Positions 41,750-52,912 of a stretch of DNA of 64,000 nucleotides are shown here, in pieces (the first letter of the stretch is position 1; every line of letters begins with the position of its first letter). Under the pieces are notes generated by a model, which did not search any database, had not been told where the DNA came from, and was given only the letters and a program-made list of their open reading frames with translations. Source of the stretch: Denitromonas halophila (GTDB lineage Bacteria; Pseudomonadota; Gammaproteobacteria; Burkholderiales; Rhodocyclaceae). The position numbers were made by a program, and so were the translations under genes. The stretch covers positions 62,001-126,000 of the forward strand of contig NZ_VMNK01000005.1 of the NCBI RefSeq assembly GCF_007625155.1, given 5' to 3'.

Positions 41750-41969
41750 GGCACGGCGACCCATCCGCCGACCGCAATTATTGCGCGACAGCAACACCCG
41801 TCGCCACACAAGCTCGCCCCGCCGGCCATACCCGATCAGGGCGACGCGGCACCGGTGGTGTACGCGTCGCACCACACCGCAATGCACCAGACCGATGCCG
41901 CCGAAGAAATCGCCGAAATCAGTCACGGCCCAAACGCGCTGCCGGTGGCCAAGGCATCACACGGCCTCC

Positions 41970-42372
41970 ATGAAGATCGCGGCAAGCCCCCCCCTGCCCG
42001 TCGACTAAGCCTACGCCCAGCGCATGGGTCGCAAGGAATCCGAAGCGGCCAAACAAGCATTGCCGATCGAACTGCTCAAGGGTTTGAAGACCGCGACGCG
42101 GCCGGCAAGGGCGGCACGATCAAGCGCTTCATGGAGCATCTGAACCCGCGCGGCGCGCGCTTTGTGGCACTGGAAAAGCCGATCGAAATCGAGCGCCCCC
42201 GTGGTACTTCCAGCGCCACATCGAACGCCAGCCCACCGCCGGCGAAATGGTGTTCTTCGATCGCTCCTGGTACAGCCGGACCGACGTTGAGCACGTGACG
42301 GGTTTTTGCACGACGGAGGAATATCTGGAATTCATGCGGCAGACGCCGCAGATGGAATGCATGCTGGTGTGT
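41970..42372 (+). pseudogene. Decayed polyphosphate kinase 2 (ppk2) remnant
   Basis: PPK2 phosphorylates nucleotides from polyphosphate. Three pieces are visible: an N-terminal piece [12 protein letters not shown], a stop, then [24 protein letters not shown]; in another frame [20 protein letters not shown] with the PPK2 Walker A; and in a third [37 protein letters not shown] and EEYLEFMRQTPQMECMLV. The first junction also lacks about 15 residues usual in the family, and the C-terminal half (lid and DRS-proximal catalytic region after MLV) is absent. One stop, at least two frameshifts and truncation make it non-functional. No gene is evident at 41750-41969 or 42373-42650. Confidence 0.88.
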
Positions 42373-42536
42373 GGATGCAATAGCCGAAGGGCAATGCACC
42401 GAATGCTGGTCTCCCACAAAGCCCCTGCACGCGACCACGAGACAAACTGGCGTCGTCAGGGGCTGTCTCCAGAATGCACTGCGTCGCGCTGGGCCGGTGG
42501 CGCATCGCACTGAGCGCATCAGCGCCAAGGCCCACA

Positions 42537-42565
42537 ATTACATGGGCGATATCCCTACCTATACT
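42537..42565 (+). promoter_or_regulatory. Candidate promoter for the lipoprotein/hypothetical pair
   Basis: ATTACA and TATACT are separated by 17 bases, about 90 bases before the lipoprotein start. Four and five of six consensus positions match. It lies in otherwise empty sequence after the ppk2 remnant. Confidence 0.4.
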
Positions 42566-42653
42566 GTAATAAACAGTCGACCCATTCTGCGCCAACCGCT
42601 GCCTCGGCGCCGCTTGCACATGCTTGGCCCGTCTCATTTCGGAGGTAAAGAAG

Positions 42654-43136
42654 ATGCGTCATTTGGTCGCAGCACGAACCATCGCGTCGTCCATCGCCGT
42701 CGCCTTCACCCTGGTCAGCACAACAGGCTGTGAAACGACCAACAAGCGTGATACGGGCACCATCATCGGCAGTGTTCTGGGCGGCATCCTCGGCAATCAA
42801 GTCGACGACGGCGGCGCCGGCGGCACGATCATCGGCGCCTTGGTCGGCGCTGCAGTCGGCCGCATGATCGGTCAATACATGGATGAGGCCGACAAAAAAC
42901 GCTTCGCCGAGACCATTAACGAAGCACCCACTGGGCAAACCGTGCGTTGGCACAACGATGACAGCAATCGCGACTTTGCGGTCACACCAACGTCCGACGT
43001 CTACGCCAAAGGCGAACAGCAGTGCCGGCGTTTTGACCAGGTCGTTTTTGTCGACGGCAAACGCGAGGTGATGGAGGGTGTGGCCTGCAAGTCTCCGGGT
43101 AGCGATGCGCTCGCCGTCGACGGTCAGCAGGTATAA
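42654..43136 (+). CDS. Glycine-zipper lipoprotein, 17-kDa surface-antigen-like
   Basis: A 160-residue outer-membrane-type lipoprotein with lipobox STTGC near residue 24. The stretch TIIGSVLGGILGNQVDDGGAGGTIIGALVGAAVGRMIGQYMDEADKK is split over a 2TM glycine zipper typical of the Rickettsia 17-kDa antigen superfamily; the C-terminal part (TVRWHNDDSNRDFAVTP, CRRF) is the matching surface-antigen domain. ATG 42654 has GGAGG eight bases upstream, so I prefer it over the longer frame from 42624. It is followed 11 bases later by an unrecognised exported protein, probably one operon. Confidence 0.85.
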   Translation: MRHLVAARTIASSIAVAFTLVSTTGCETTNKRDTGTIIGSVLGGILGNQVDDGGAGGTIIGALVGAAVGRMIGQYMDEADKKRFAETINEAPTGQTVRWHNDDSNRDFAVTPTSDVYAKGEQQCRRFDQVVFVDGKREVMEGVACKSPGSDALAVDGQQV

Positions 43137-43147
43137 GGAGGCCCGTC

Positions 43148-44155
43148 ATGATGAGGCGACAATGGCAGCGCGGCCTTTGCGTCTTTCTTGGCTTCGTGCT
43201 GTGCGCGATCTCGCCGACATCGGCTTGGGCGCAGTCGCCGAACCCATACTCGCCACCCAATACACCTCCAGGCACTTCAGCACCGACACGCGTACCCTAC
43301 CCTACCCCGCCGAGCAATTATGATAACGGCGACAAAGGCGGCGACGGCGGCAGCAACTGGGGCATCCCCGCGCTCATTGTCGGCGCGGTGGCGCTGTTTG
43401 CCATGAACCGTCACCTCAAGGCCGAGACGACCGAACAACGCAATGACGACGAAGGCATGCAGCAACTGCTGCAGACCGGACCGCAAGTCCCCACCCAATT
43501 CAATACCAGCGCCTTCGGCATCCGCGCGCTGGTGCGCAGCGACTGGCCGATCGTGGTCGATTATGCGCAGCATAAACCGGGGCGTGTGCTGCTCCGCATC
43601 AGCGTGCCCGGTGCCGAAATCGTCACCTATCGGCTCGACCAGTTCGGCCTCGGGCGTCATCTGCTGCGCTTCGACCTGCCCCCTTTCCTGGGCGATAGCG
43701 TCAGACCTGCCGTGTTCGCCATCACCGCCGCCGACGCACAAACCGGCACCGAAACCATCGACGGATTCACCGTATACGGCATTGGCTGCGGCCCACGCGC
43801 CGTCGGCTCCATCGCCGTCGACCAGCTCGAATTCAACCCCGGCGAAGTGCGCGTACAAAACGGCGACACCGCCAGCTTCGCCTTCCGCTCACGCTCCGAT
43901 TTTGACAACTCCGCAATCGAATACATGCGCATCACGCAAAGCCCGGACGGCGCACGCAAACGCTATGTCAATGGCCAGCGGATCGGCAGCGTACAGCGCA
44001 ACAGTCGTGTGGAGAGCTCCCCGGCGCAACGCTGGAACGGTCAGGACGAACAAGCCCGCGTCTCACGGGGCCGCCACCAGTTGCAGGTGCGCGTCTGGGA
44101 CGACGGCGGTGACTGGATCGGCGCGTGGTCTGATTCGCTGGTTCAGGTGCGATAA
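43148..44155 (+). CDS. Exported protein of unknown function with one membrane helix
   Basis: Not recognised. The 335-residue product has a signal peptide (MMRRQWQRGLCVFLGFVLCA, cleaved near AWAQS), a Pro/Gly/Asn-rich stretch to about residue 72, a short hydrophobic segment NWGIPALIVGAVALFAM, and a soluble C-terminal domain of about 220 residues with beta-rich character (PGRVLLRISVPGAEIVTYRL). It follows the glycine-zipper lipoprotein by 11 bases, with AAGGAGG near its start, and is convergent with the TIR protein gene. A role in envelope structure is a guess from the neighbour. Confidence 0.8.
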   Translation: MMRRQWQRGLCVFLGFVLCAISPTSAWAQSPNPYSPPNTPPGTSAPTRVPYPTPPSNYDNGDKGGDGGSNWGIPALIVGAVALFAMNRHLKAETTEQRNDDEGMQQLLQTGPQVPTQFNTSAFGIRALVRSDWPIVVDYAQHKPGRVLLRISVPGAEIVTYRLDQFGLGRHLLRFDLPPFLGDSVRPAVFAITAADAQTGTETIDGFTVYGIGCGPRAVGSIAVDQLEFNPGEVRVQNGDTASFAFRSRSDFDNSAIEYMRITQSPDGARKRYVNGQRIGSVQRNSRVESSPAQRWNGQDEQARVSRGRHQLQVRVWDDGGDWIGAWSDSLVQVR

Positions 44156-44192
44156 GCACGCAGGCTGAAAAACGCATCGACTCCGGCACCGA

Positions 44193-47100
44193 CTATTTCG
44201 CGCAAACCGCACGATCAGGCACCGCGTCCACCAGTGCGCACCACGCCTCACGCGTCATCACCGACATTGCGCCCTGCGCGTCCATCTGCGTTGCACTCAT
44301 TGCGGCCAACCACTGTTGCGCCGCCACGCCTGCGGTGTCGGGTACGGGCCAACGCCATTGACGCGCGCGATTGCCGTCGGAAGTCAGCAAGCCGCCATCG
44401 ACGCGGGTGGATTCTGGATAGAGCACGTCGGAACGCAGTCGCGCGCTGAGCGGCTGGCCGGCGATAGCGTCCCATAGTTGTACGCTGGTATTGCCCCACA
44501 GCACGATGCGGCCATCGGCCAACAGCGCGCCGCTGCTGACACCTTCGTTAAGGGTGAGCGGTGGCGAGAGCAGACCGTCGGCGCCAAGACGACGCGCTAG
44601 CGGTCCGGCAGCCACCAGCGTGGCGTCATCGCGCTGATCGAGCAATTCATAGCCGTGCAGACCAAGCGCGTCGAGGCGCGCCTTGAGGGCGGTATCCGGC
44701 ACTGTCGTCTTGGCCTGAGCCTTGCTCGATGCGCTGCTCGAAACTGAGACCGGCGCGGTCAACTCGGCGGCCGGGTGACGCCGCCACACCCGCAGGTCGG
44801 CGTCGTTGGACCAGGTCACGATGCCCTCGCCGTCGTCGAAAAACGCGGCGCCGGCAATGCGTTCGCGGTGTCGCAGCGGAAGGCTGAGCGGCGTCATCGT
44901 GTTGGTGTCCCACAGGCGCGCGCCGGCCGTGGCACTCCAGGCGAGCACGCGTGTGCCATCCGGGGCGATCGCGGTCGACACCGTCGCCTCGTTCTTGTCG
45001 TGACGGCCTCGCGCCGCGGCAGCGCCTTCGGCAAGGTCCCACAGGTTGATGTTGCCACCGCCTCCGCTGGTAATGATGTGCGCCCCCTGTGGCGTGACCA
45101 GCACGTGCGAGATGCTGTCGTCGCTGTCGCGTGCGAGCGGCTGATCGAAACGTGGCTGGCCGGTCGCGGCGTTCCATAGACGCAAACGCCCGCGCGCCGC
45201 GTTCCACGAAACAATGACTTCACCACCCGGCACGATACGGGCACCGTCAACCGTTTCCGGCGACGCCCACGGCGGCACTTGCGCCCCGTCCGGCGAGAAA
45301 TCGTGGCGCATCAATGTGGCGTCGCACCAGCTCAGCACACTGCCCGCGTCGGCAGCGATGTCCACGCCGCGCACGGCGCAAGCCATTTGCCAGGTCGATG
45401 ACACCTCGGCCTCGCCGATGCGCCATTGCCAGAACTGGCCGTCCTTGCTCCACGCCAACACGCCTTCGCGACCAAGGAAACGCGCGCCGGCAATCGACGC
45501 CGTAAGCGCGAGGCGGTGCACCACGTCGCCTTCCGGCAGCGACCATATCCGCACACCGCCCTCATGCCAGCCGAGCAGGCGCCGCCCATCGTCGTCGAGC
45601 GCAATACCGGCGATAGCGTCCGATGCCAACGCGCGCGCCGCTTGCCCGGGGCTCCACAACCACACGCCACCGGCCGCGTCACGCGAGACAACATGGCGTT
45701 GCGCTGCGATATGCGCCTCCTGCACGGGCGTGGCGTGTGCGGCTTGCACCAGCGCGGCGCCGCTATGCAAATCATGCAGCGTGGCGTTTCCTGCGGACCA
45801 CGACACCAGCAGCGCATCGTCGGCGCGCACGCGCACGCCCTCAGGTGCGGCAGGAAGCGCGATCATACGGTTCAGCGCCACGCCTCCGCTGAGCACGCCC
45901 ACGCCAATGAGCGCACTTTCGCGGGCCTGGGTGAGCGGGCTGAGATCCGCGACGCGCGCGAAATAATGGGCGGCCTTGAGCGCGTCGCCGGTGGCGTCAC
46001 GCGCCGACACGGCGCCGCTCCAGTAGCTGTTGATCAACTGAGTATGGGTCTCCAGACGCTGTTGCCACAGTTTGACGCCCAGCCAGCTCGCCGCCACAAA
46101 GCCGATCGCGATGCCCGCCTCGAGCGCGCGCCAGCGTCGGCGCGCTCGGCGCGCCGCCTGGGTGCTGGCGGCAATGAAGGCGCGCAGCGTGTCGTCGACT
46201 TCACTCTCGCGCTCGTTCAGCCAGCGGTGTGCTTCGGCCAGCGGACCGCCACGCAAGAGCAGCCCCTGATCTTTCGGCGCCGCCTGCCAGGCGTCGGCCT
46301 CGGGACGCAGATGCTGGCGCCACAGCAGGAACGCGCGGTCTTCGTCGAGCCAGCGCTTGAGCCGGTCCCAGGCACGGAACAGCGCCTCGTGCGCAACTTC
46401 CAGGGTGCGCGCGCCCTCGCTGCCCGCGCCTGGATCCTCCTGCCCCGACACCAGCAGGCGTGCCTTGACGAAGGCTTCCATGAGCGGATGAATCTCGGCG
46501 GGGATTTCCTGCCAGCGCATCGAGCGCCGGGTGTACTGCCCCTCCGGGTCGACCCGCACCATGTGCCGGAAGGCGCGGCGCAACTCGGAAATCTGCGGTC
46601 GCGTGGGTTTGAGCGCGGCGAGCACGGCGTCGGCCTCCTGCCGGATCGCGCCTTCGAGCCCGCCGATGCGCTCGGTGTATTCGTCGAGCGTGATCTTGCC
46701 GTCGGCGCCAAAGTCGCGCCACAGGCGGTTGAGCGTGAACGCGAGCAAGGGCAGCGCGTCGGCCGTGCCGGTGTCCTGCACCATGGTTTCGACCAGCCCG
46801 GGCTCGAGCTCGATGCCGGCAACCTGCGCCGGTTTGCAGATGATCTCGGCAAAGTGGCGTGGCGTCATCGGGCCGAGTGACATTTCACGAAACGGCATCT
46901 GCCCCCAAGCGGCGTGCGATTGCAGGGCGGACAGGTAATCCGCGCGCAGCGTGGCCAGGCAATACAGATCCCCGCCCTCGCCGACCAGCGCGGTGCGCAA
47001 CAGATCGACAAAGCGCGCCGCCGCCGCGGCGTCGCTGATGGTGACGAGCTCTTCGAGTTGGTCAACGACGAGCAGCACCGCGCGCCGCTCGGCGCCCGAA

Positions 47101-47888
47101 GTCGATGCGGCCGCCACCTCCGCCGCCGCAACGGCGAGCGCCCGCTCGCTGGCATCGCCGATCAACCGCGCGCGCGGGGCATCGGGCAAGGCGCGCGCCA
47201 GTTCGTCGACCGGTTGCTGGCGCGGTCGCATCGGCGCCAGCACATGCCAGTCGGGCATGCGCGACAGTTTCGGGATTACCCCGGCGCGCACCAGCGAGGA
47301 TTTTCCGCTGCCCGACGTACCGACCAGCACCAGTAGCCGGTCGCCGCCATACCGGCGCATCTGCGCCAACGTATCGAGACAGCACCGCTGGTCGTCATCG
47401 CGGCCGAAATACACCGCCGCATCGGCCACCTGAAACGGCGTCAGGCCAGGATACGGTGGACGATGCACGTCCCAGTCAAAGCTGTCGGTCGGGTCCAGGC
47501 CGGCGCTGCGCATACCGCGCCACAGACGTGCGTAGCCCGCCTCCGCGTCGGGGCGCAGATCGGTGCTCTGGGTATCGAGCAGCACGGAGCGCAACTCGCA
47601 TGCGTCGATGATCAGCGGAAAAAGTTGTTTGCCGAGCGCGCGGGCATGAGTGATTTCGGCAAAGCACCAGTCGGAGGCCATCGAGTGTGCGCTGCACAGC
47701 ACCACCACGCCGCTGCATGCGCGCAACTGCGCGTAGATTTCGCGCTCCCAGTGGCGACCGGCGGGAATACCGTCAGCCGGGTCGAAGTCGAGGAATAGCG
47801 ACTGGTAGCCTTGCGCACGCAGCCGCTTGGCCAGATCGTCGGCCGCGGTGTTGTCACGACTGCTGTGGCTGATGAAGATCCCTGACAC
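44193..47888 (-). CDS. TIR-STAND ATPase-WD40 protein (candidate immune sensor)
   Basis: A 1231-residue signalling protein. In order: TIR domain about 2-135 (GIFISHSSRD at the start, candidate catalytic Glu78 in SDWCFAEI); nSTAND1-type linker PYPGLTPF with YFGRDD near 147-165; Walker A VGTSGSGKSSLV at 189-200; Walker B-like LLVVDQLEELV near 271-281; a helical winged-helix region; one membrane helix near 585-605 (GIAIGFVAASWLGVKLW); and about eight weak WD40 blades (VWLWS, VRIWS, LRLWN, INLWD, ARLWD, LRVWR, VQLWD). Known bacterial TIR domains cleave NAD+ or make signal nucleotides on infection. I prefer the GTG at 47888, which has GGAG five bases upstream, over ATG 48014. Confidence 0.88.
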   Translation of the reverse strand: MSGIFISHSSRDNTAADDLAKRLRAQGYQSLFLDFDPADGIPAGRHWEREIYAQLRACSGVVVLCSAHSMASDWCFAEITHARALGKQLFPLIIDACELRSVLLDTQSTDLRPDAEAGYARLWRGMRSAGLDPTDSFDWDVHRPPYPGLTPFQVADAAVYFGRDDDQRCCLDTLAQMRRYGGDRLLVLVGTSGSGKSSLVRAGVIPKLSRMPDWHVLAPMRPRQQPVDELARALPDAPRARLIGDASERALAVAAAEVAAASTSGAERRAVLLVVDQLEELVTISDAAAAARFVDLLRTALVGEGGDLYCLATLRADYLSALQSHAAWGQMPFREMSLGPMTPRHFAEIICKPAQVAGIELEPGLVETMVQDTGTADALPLLAFTLNRLWRDFGADGKITLDEYTERIGGLEGAIRQEADAVLAALKPTRPQISELRRAFRHMVRVDPEGQYTRRSMRWQEIPAEIHPLMEAFVKARLLVSGQEDPGAGSEGARTLEVAHEALFRAWDRLKRWLDEDRAFLLWRQHLRPEADAWQAAPKDQGLLLRGGPLAEAHRWLNERESEVDDTLRAFIAASTQAARRARRRWRALEAGIAIGFVAASWLGVKLWQQRLETHTQLINSYWSGAVSARDATGDALKAAHYFARVADLSPLTQARESALIGVGVLSGGVALNRMIALPAAPEGVRVRADDALLVSWSAGNATLHDLHSGAALVQAAHATPVQEAHIAAQRHVVSRDAAGGVWLWSPGQAARALASDAIAGIALDDDGRRLLGWHEGGVRIWSLPEGDVVHRLALTASIAGARFLGREGVLAWSKDGQFWQWRIGEAEVSSTWQMACAVRGVDIAADAGSVLSWCDATLMRHDFSPDGAQVPPWASPETVDGARIVPGGEVIVSWNAARGRLRLWNAATGQPRFDQPLARDSDDSISHVLVTPQGAHIITSGGGGNINLWDLAEGAAAARGRHDKNEATVSTAIAPDGTRVLAWSATAGARLWDTNTMTPLSLPLRHRERIAGAAFFDDGEGIVTWSNDADLRVWRRHPAAELTAPVSVSSSASSKAQAKTTVPDTALKARLDALGLHGYELLDQRDDATLVAAGPLARRLGADGLLSPPLTLNEGVSSGALLADGRIVLWGNTSVQLWDAIAGQPLSARLRSDVLYPESTRVDGGLLTSDGNRARQWRWPVPDTAGVAAQQWLAAMSATQMDAQGAMSVMTREAWCALVDAVPDRAVCAK

Positions 47889-48087
47889 AGGCGCTCCCGC
47901 ACGGGTGTTCTCGCTCAGGGGCCAGCATGCACTGCCCGGCACGCATTGAAAAGCCCGCCGCGACGCGAGCAGCCGCTCAAGGAATGACCCGGAGGCGGCG
48001 CTGGCTTGTCGCACAGCAATGTTTCGGCTGCTCCAACAAAGGCATTGAAGTCGCGCGCTACGGCCGTCAGTCCATCCGCCGCTCGGC

Positions 48088-48205
48088 CGGCTTCGCGCCG
48101 GCGTGGAAGACCGCGCCGGACACGACGACCTGGCTCAGGTTCCGGCACCTGCTCGAGCAGCACGCACTCACCCGCACGATGTTCGGGACGATCAAGACCC
48201 CTCAG
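48088..48205 (+). mobile_element. IS5-type transposase N-terminal remnant
   Basis: The plus-strand frame reads TAPDTTTWLRFRHLLEQHAL then TRTMFGTIK, matching the DUF772 segment of IS5-family transposases (PDxTTxxxFRHLLExH). No start, DDE domain or inverted repeats are visible, so it is a scrap. The surrounding 47889-48191 holds no other gene; the end of the LysR gene on the other strand slightly overlaps this fragment. Confidence 0.6.
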
Positions 48206-49160
48206 GCGGCCTCGCGAAGTGCGGCGAACCGTCGCCGGCATTTCCCGCGTCATGGCAGGCGCACAAGATCTCCAGAAACCGGCGCGCGAGCCGCGACGGT
48301 GCCGGATTGCGCGGCACGAACGCATGCCAGTCGCAATGGTAGTGAAACACCGACGCACCGATACAACACAACGCCCCATCCGCCACAAAACGCTGCGCGT
48401 AATGCGCGGGTAAAAATCCGACGTAACCGCCCGACAATATCAGCGCCACCGTCGCCTCCTGGTCAAACGCGCGCGCCGTCGGCTGGAGCCCGAGCCGCCA
48501 GAAGGTTTCCATATTGGGTGAGTGATAACCCAGCCCGACCAGCCGGGACGCCCGAATGTCGGCATCATCCGGCGCGTGCCCCCCGGCCACCAGCGGATGC
48601 GAAGTGGCGCAATAGAGCTGCATCGGCTCACCGAACAGCCACACTGCGTCGAAGCTGTCGCTCGCGCGATGCATCGGCTGGATGCCGAGTTGAAAGCGCC
48701 CGTCGAGCAAACCGGGCTCGATCTCGCCGCTGTGCGCTACATGCAGATTGATGCGCACCGACGGCGCGACCGCATCAAACGCCGCAATGGCCTGGGGCAG
48801 ACGGCAACCCGGATTCGTCACAAACTTGTCGAACACCGCCAGGTTCAGCTCGCCACGCAAGCCCTCGTGCAACTCACCAATCTCGGTGCGGAACGCGTCG
48901 ATTTGCGCCAGCAGACGCCGCGCGGCCGCCAGCACCGTCGCGCCCTCCTCGGTCAGCGCAAAGCCGGCCCGACCGCGCTCACACAGGCGCACACCCAGCC
49001 GCGACTCCAGCGCCTTGAGATGACGGCTGATCACCGAGCGGCTGATATTGAGCCGCAGCTCGGCCGCCGCCAGGCCACCGGATTCGGCGATGGCGATAAA
49101 CACCCGCAACAGGCGCAGATCGGCTTCGGCCAGATTGTTCAACAGTGCGCGCGGCTTCAT
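48192..49160 (-). CDS. LysR-family regulator divergent from the aminotransferase
   Basis: A 322-residue regulator with winged helix ADLRLLRVFIAIAESGGLAAAELRLNISRS split over residues 11-40 and an effector domain after about 95. Alternative ATG 49190 exists; ATG 49160 (MKPRALLNNLAEAD) fits the family better. It is divergent from the omega-aminotransferase/mmsA operon and is the likely activator of beta-alanine or related amine catabolism; inducer unknown. The last codons run into the IS5 scrap, so the extreme C-terminus may have been replaced. Confidence 0.9.
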   Translation of the reverse strand: MKPRALLNNLAEADLRLLRVFIAIAESGGLAAAELRLNISRSVISRHLKALESRLGVRLCERGRAGFALTEEGATVLAAARRLLAQIDAFRTEIGELHEGLRGELNLAVFDKFVTNPGCRLPQAIAAFDAVAPSVRINLHVAHSGEIEPGLLDGRFQLGIQPMHRASDSFDAVWLFGEPMQLYCATSHPLVAGGHAPDDADIRASRLVGLGYHSPNMETFWRLGLQPTARAFDQEATVALILSGGYVGFLPAHYAQRFVADGALCCIGASVFHYHCDWHAFVPRNPAPSRLARRFLEILCACHDAGNAGDGSPHFARPPEGS

Positions 49161-49253
49161 TGTTTCAGTTATCCGAAACTTTACTGACATTGATTGTAGT
49201 TTTATGCATCGTTTTGCGCGACTAGGATGCATCAACGCATTGTGGAGATACGT

Positions 49254-50561
49254 ATGAACCCGCTCGACGCTTACTGGATGCCCTTCACCATGAACCGCGC
49301 CTTCAAGCAGGCGCCGCGCATGATCACCCGAGCCCGTGGCCACTACTACACCACCGACGACGGCCGCGAACTGCTCGACGGCTTCTCTGGCCTGTGGACC
49401 TCGGGGTTGGGCCATTGCCACCCGAAAATCGTCGCCGCAGTGCAGGCCCAGGTCGCCGAGCTGGACTACGGTATGGCCTTCCAGGTCGGCCACCCGAAGG
49501 CATTCGAACTGGCCACCCGGCTCGCCGACATGGCGCCCGAAGGCTTCACCCGCTGCTTTTTCACCAACTCGGGCTCCGAAGCGGCAGATACCGCACTCAA
49601 AATCGCGCTGGCCTATCACCGCGCCCGTGGCGAGGGCCAGCGCACCCGCCTCATCGGTCGTGAGCGCGGCTACCACGGGGTGAACTTTGGCGGCATGTCA
49701 GTGGGTGGCATTCCGGGCAACCGCAAGGTGTTCAGCGCCGCGCTGCTGCCCGGCGTCGACCACATCCGCCACACCCACTCACTGGCCGACATGGCCTTCA
49801 CCCGCGGCCAGCCGAGCTGGGGCGTGCACCTGGCAGACGACTTGGAACGCCTCTGCGCGCTGCACGACGCCAGCAACATCGCCGCGCTGATCGTCGAACC
49901 CGTCGCCGGTTCCACCGGCATTCTGGTGCCCCCCATCGGCTATCTCCAGCGCCTGCGCGAGATCTGCGATCGCCACGGCATTCTGCTGATTTTTGACGAG
50001 GTGATCACCGCCTTCGGCCGCGTGGGCGCGCCCTTTGCTGCCGAGCGCTTCGGCGTCACGCCGGACATCATCACCACCGCCAAGGGACTGACCAATGGCG
50101 TGGTGCCGATGGGCGCGGTGCTGGTGCGCGAAAACATCTACCAAGCGCTGATGCAAGGCCCGGCACAAACCATCGAGTTCCTGCACGGCTACACCTACTC
50201 GGGCCACCCGCTGGCCGCCGCCGCCGCGCTGGCGACGCTGGATGTCTATGCTGAGGAAAACACCTTTGCCACCGCCCGCGCGCTGGAGGCGGTATTCGAA
50301 GAAAGCATCCACGCCCTGCGCGACGCGCCGCACGTCATCGACATTCGCAACCTCGGGCTAATGGGTGGCGTCGAACTGGCCCCGCGCGACGGCGCGCCCG
50401 GCGCGCGCGGTTATGAGGTCTTCCTCAAATGCTTTGAGGCGGGCGTGGTCGTGCGCAATGGCGGCGACACGCTGCAGTTCTCGCCCTTCCTCAACAGCAC
50501 GCCCGACGAGTTGTCCCACATTTTCTCAACGGTGCGCCAGGCCCTCGCCACCACCGCCTGA
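49254..50561 (+). CDS. Omega-amino acid (beta-alanine) : pyruvate aminotransferase
   Basis: A 435-residue class III PLP aminotransferase. It opens [20 protein letters not shown], the start typical of beta-alanine:pyruvate transaminases; [40 protein letters not shown] and PLP Lys in [10 protein letters not shown] are present. ATG 49254 has GGAG six bases upstream; the frame begins at 49227. With mmsA next to it the likely path is beta-alanine to malonate semialdehyde to acetyl-CoA. Other omega-amines are possible substrates. Confidence 0.9.
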   Translation: MNPLDAYWMPFTMNRAFKQAPRMITRARGHYYTTDDGRELLDGFSGLWTSGLGHCHPKIVAAVQAQVAELDYGMAFQVGHPKAFELATRLADMAPEGFTRCFFTNSGSEAADTALKIALAYHRARGEGQRTRLIGRERGYHGVNFGGMSVGGIPGNRKVFSAALLPGVDHIRHTHSLADMAFTRGQPSWGVHLADDLERLCALHDASNIAALIVEPVAGSTGILVPPIGYLQRLREICDRHGILLIFDEVITAFGRVGAPFAAERFGVTPDIITTAKGLTNGVVPMGAVLVRENIYQALMQGPAQTIEFLHGYTYSGHPLAAAAALATLDVYAEENTFATARALEAVFEESIHALRDAPHVIDIRNLGLMGGVELAPRDGAPGARGYEVFLKCFEAGVVVRNGGDTLQFSPFLNSTPDELSHIFSTVRQALATTA

Positions 50562-50584
50562 TCACAACACACGGAACCCAAGTC

Positions 50585-52078
<1,494 letters not shown>

Positions 52079-52134
52079 TGGCTGACAGAACGCGCCGACG
52101 GCCGGCCCTCACCTCCCGGCCGCCGGCGCGCCCG

Positions 52135-52912
52135 TCAGCGCCCGAGAAACGCCGGACGGCGTTTTTCCTTGAACGCACGGATACCCTCGGCGTAGTCGTA
52201 GCTGTCATACACCACGCGCCGCAGCCCCTGCACTTTTTCGAATCCGCGGGGGCTGACCGGCTTGGCGCCGGCGAGCACCCGTAACTGCTCCTTCATCACC
52301 CGGATACTCAGCGGCGCGTTGTCGGCAATCGTGGCCGCCATCGCCAGGGTGAAAGCCTCCAGCGCATCGACCGCCACCACATGATTGATCATGCCCACCC
52401 GCTCGGCACGCACCGCGTCGACCGGCGCCGCGGTGAAGGCCAGCTCCTTGACGATGCGCAGGCTGGCCGCGCTCATGAAGGTCATCATGCCGCTCACGTT
52501 GTAGGGCACGCCGAGGCGCGCGGGCGTGACGGCAAAGGTCGATTCCGGCACCGCGATGATGATGTCGCAAGCCAGCACCAGCTCGACCGCGCCACCCCAC
52601 ACCGTGCCTTCGATCATCGCGATCACCGGCGTCGGATGGCTCTCGATGCTGCGCACCAGATTGCGCAGTGGATCATCCCAGCCCAGCGGATCCCGCCGGC
52701 CTTCCGGCAGCTCGCCCACATCGTGGCCGGCCGACCACACCTTGACTCCCGGCTGGGCACGGAGAATGACCACCCGCACATCGCGCTCGGCAAACTGGTT
52801 CAGCGCATGAATGAGTGATGAGACCAAGGCATGACTGAGCGCGTTGAGCTTCTTTGGATTGTCTAGCGTGATGATGCCGATGGCCATCCTGACGGACTTC
52901 AATGCTATCCAT
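52135..52912 (-). CDS. scpB: Methylmalonyl-CoA decarboxylase, with a 5' frameshift
   Basis: A crotonase-family enzyme close to E. coli ScpB (YgfG), which makes propionyl-CoA: VWSAGHDVGELPEGRRDPLG, GTVWGGAVELVLACD, LGVPYNVSGM and YDSYDYAEGIRAF align along its length. The ATG at 52912 has AGGAG seven bases upstream and reads MDSIEVRQDG, but then leaves the frame; removing one C from the GGCC at 52882-52885 gives DGIGIITLDNPKKLNALS, the expected continuation. The in-frame ATG at 52887 (251 residues) has no ribosome site. Either a real frameshift or a sequence error. It is convergent with mmsA. Confidence 0.82.

Noticed and set aside
47889-48014. ATG-started extension of the TIR protein (42 extra residues)
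   Set aside because: The extra residues lack family similarity and the GTG at 47888 has a good ribosome site directly before the TIR domain.
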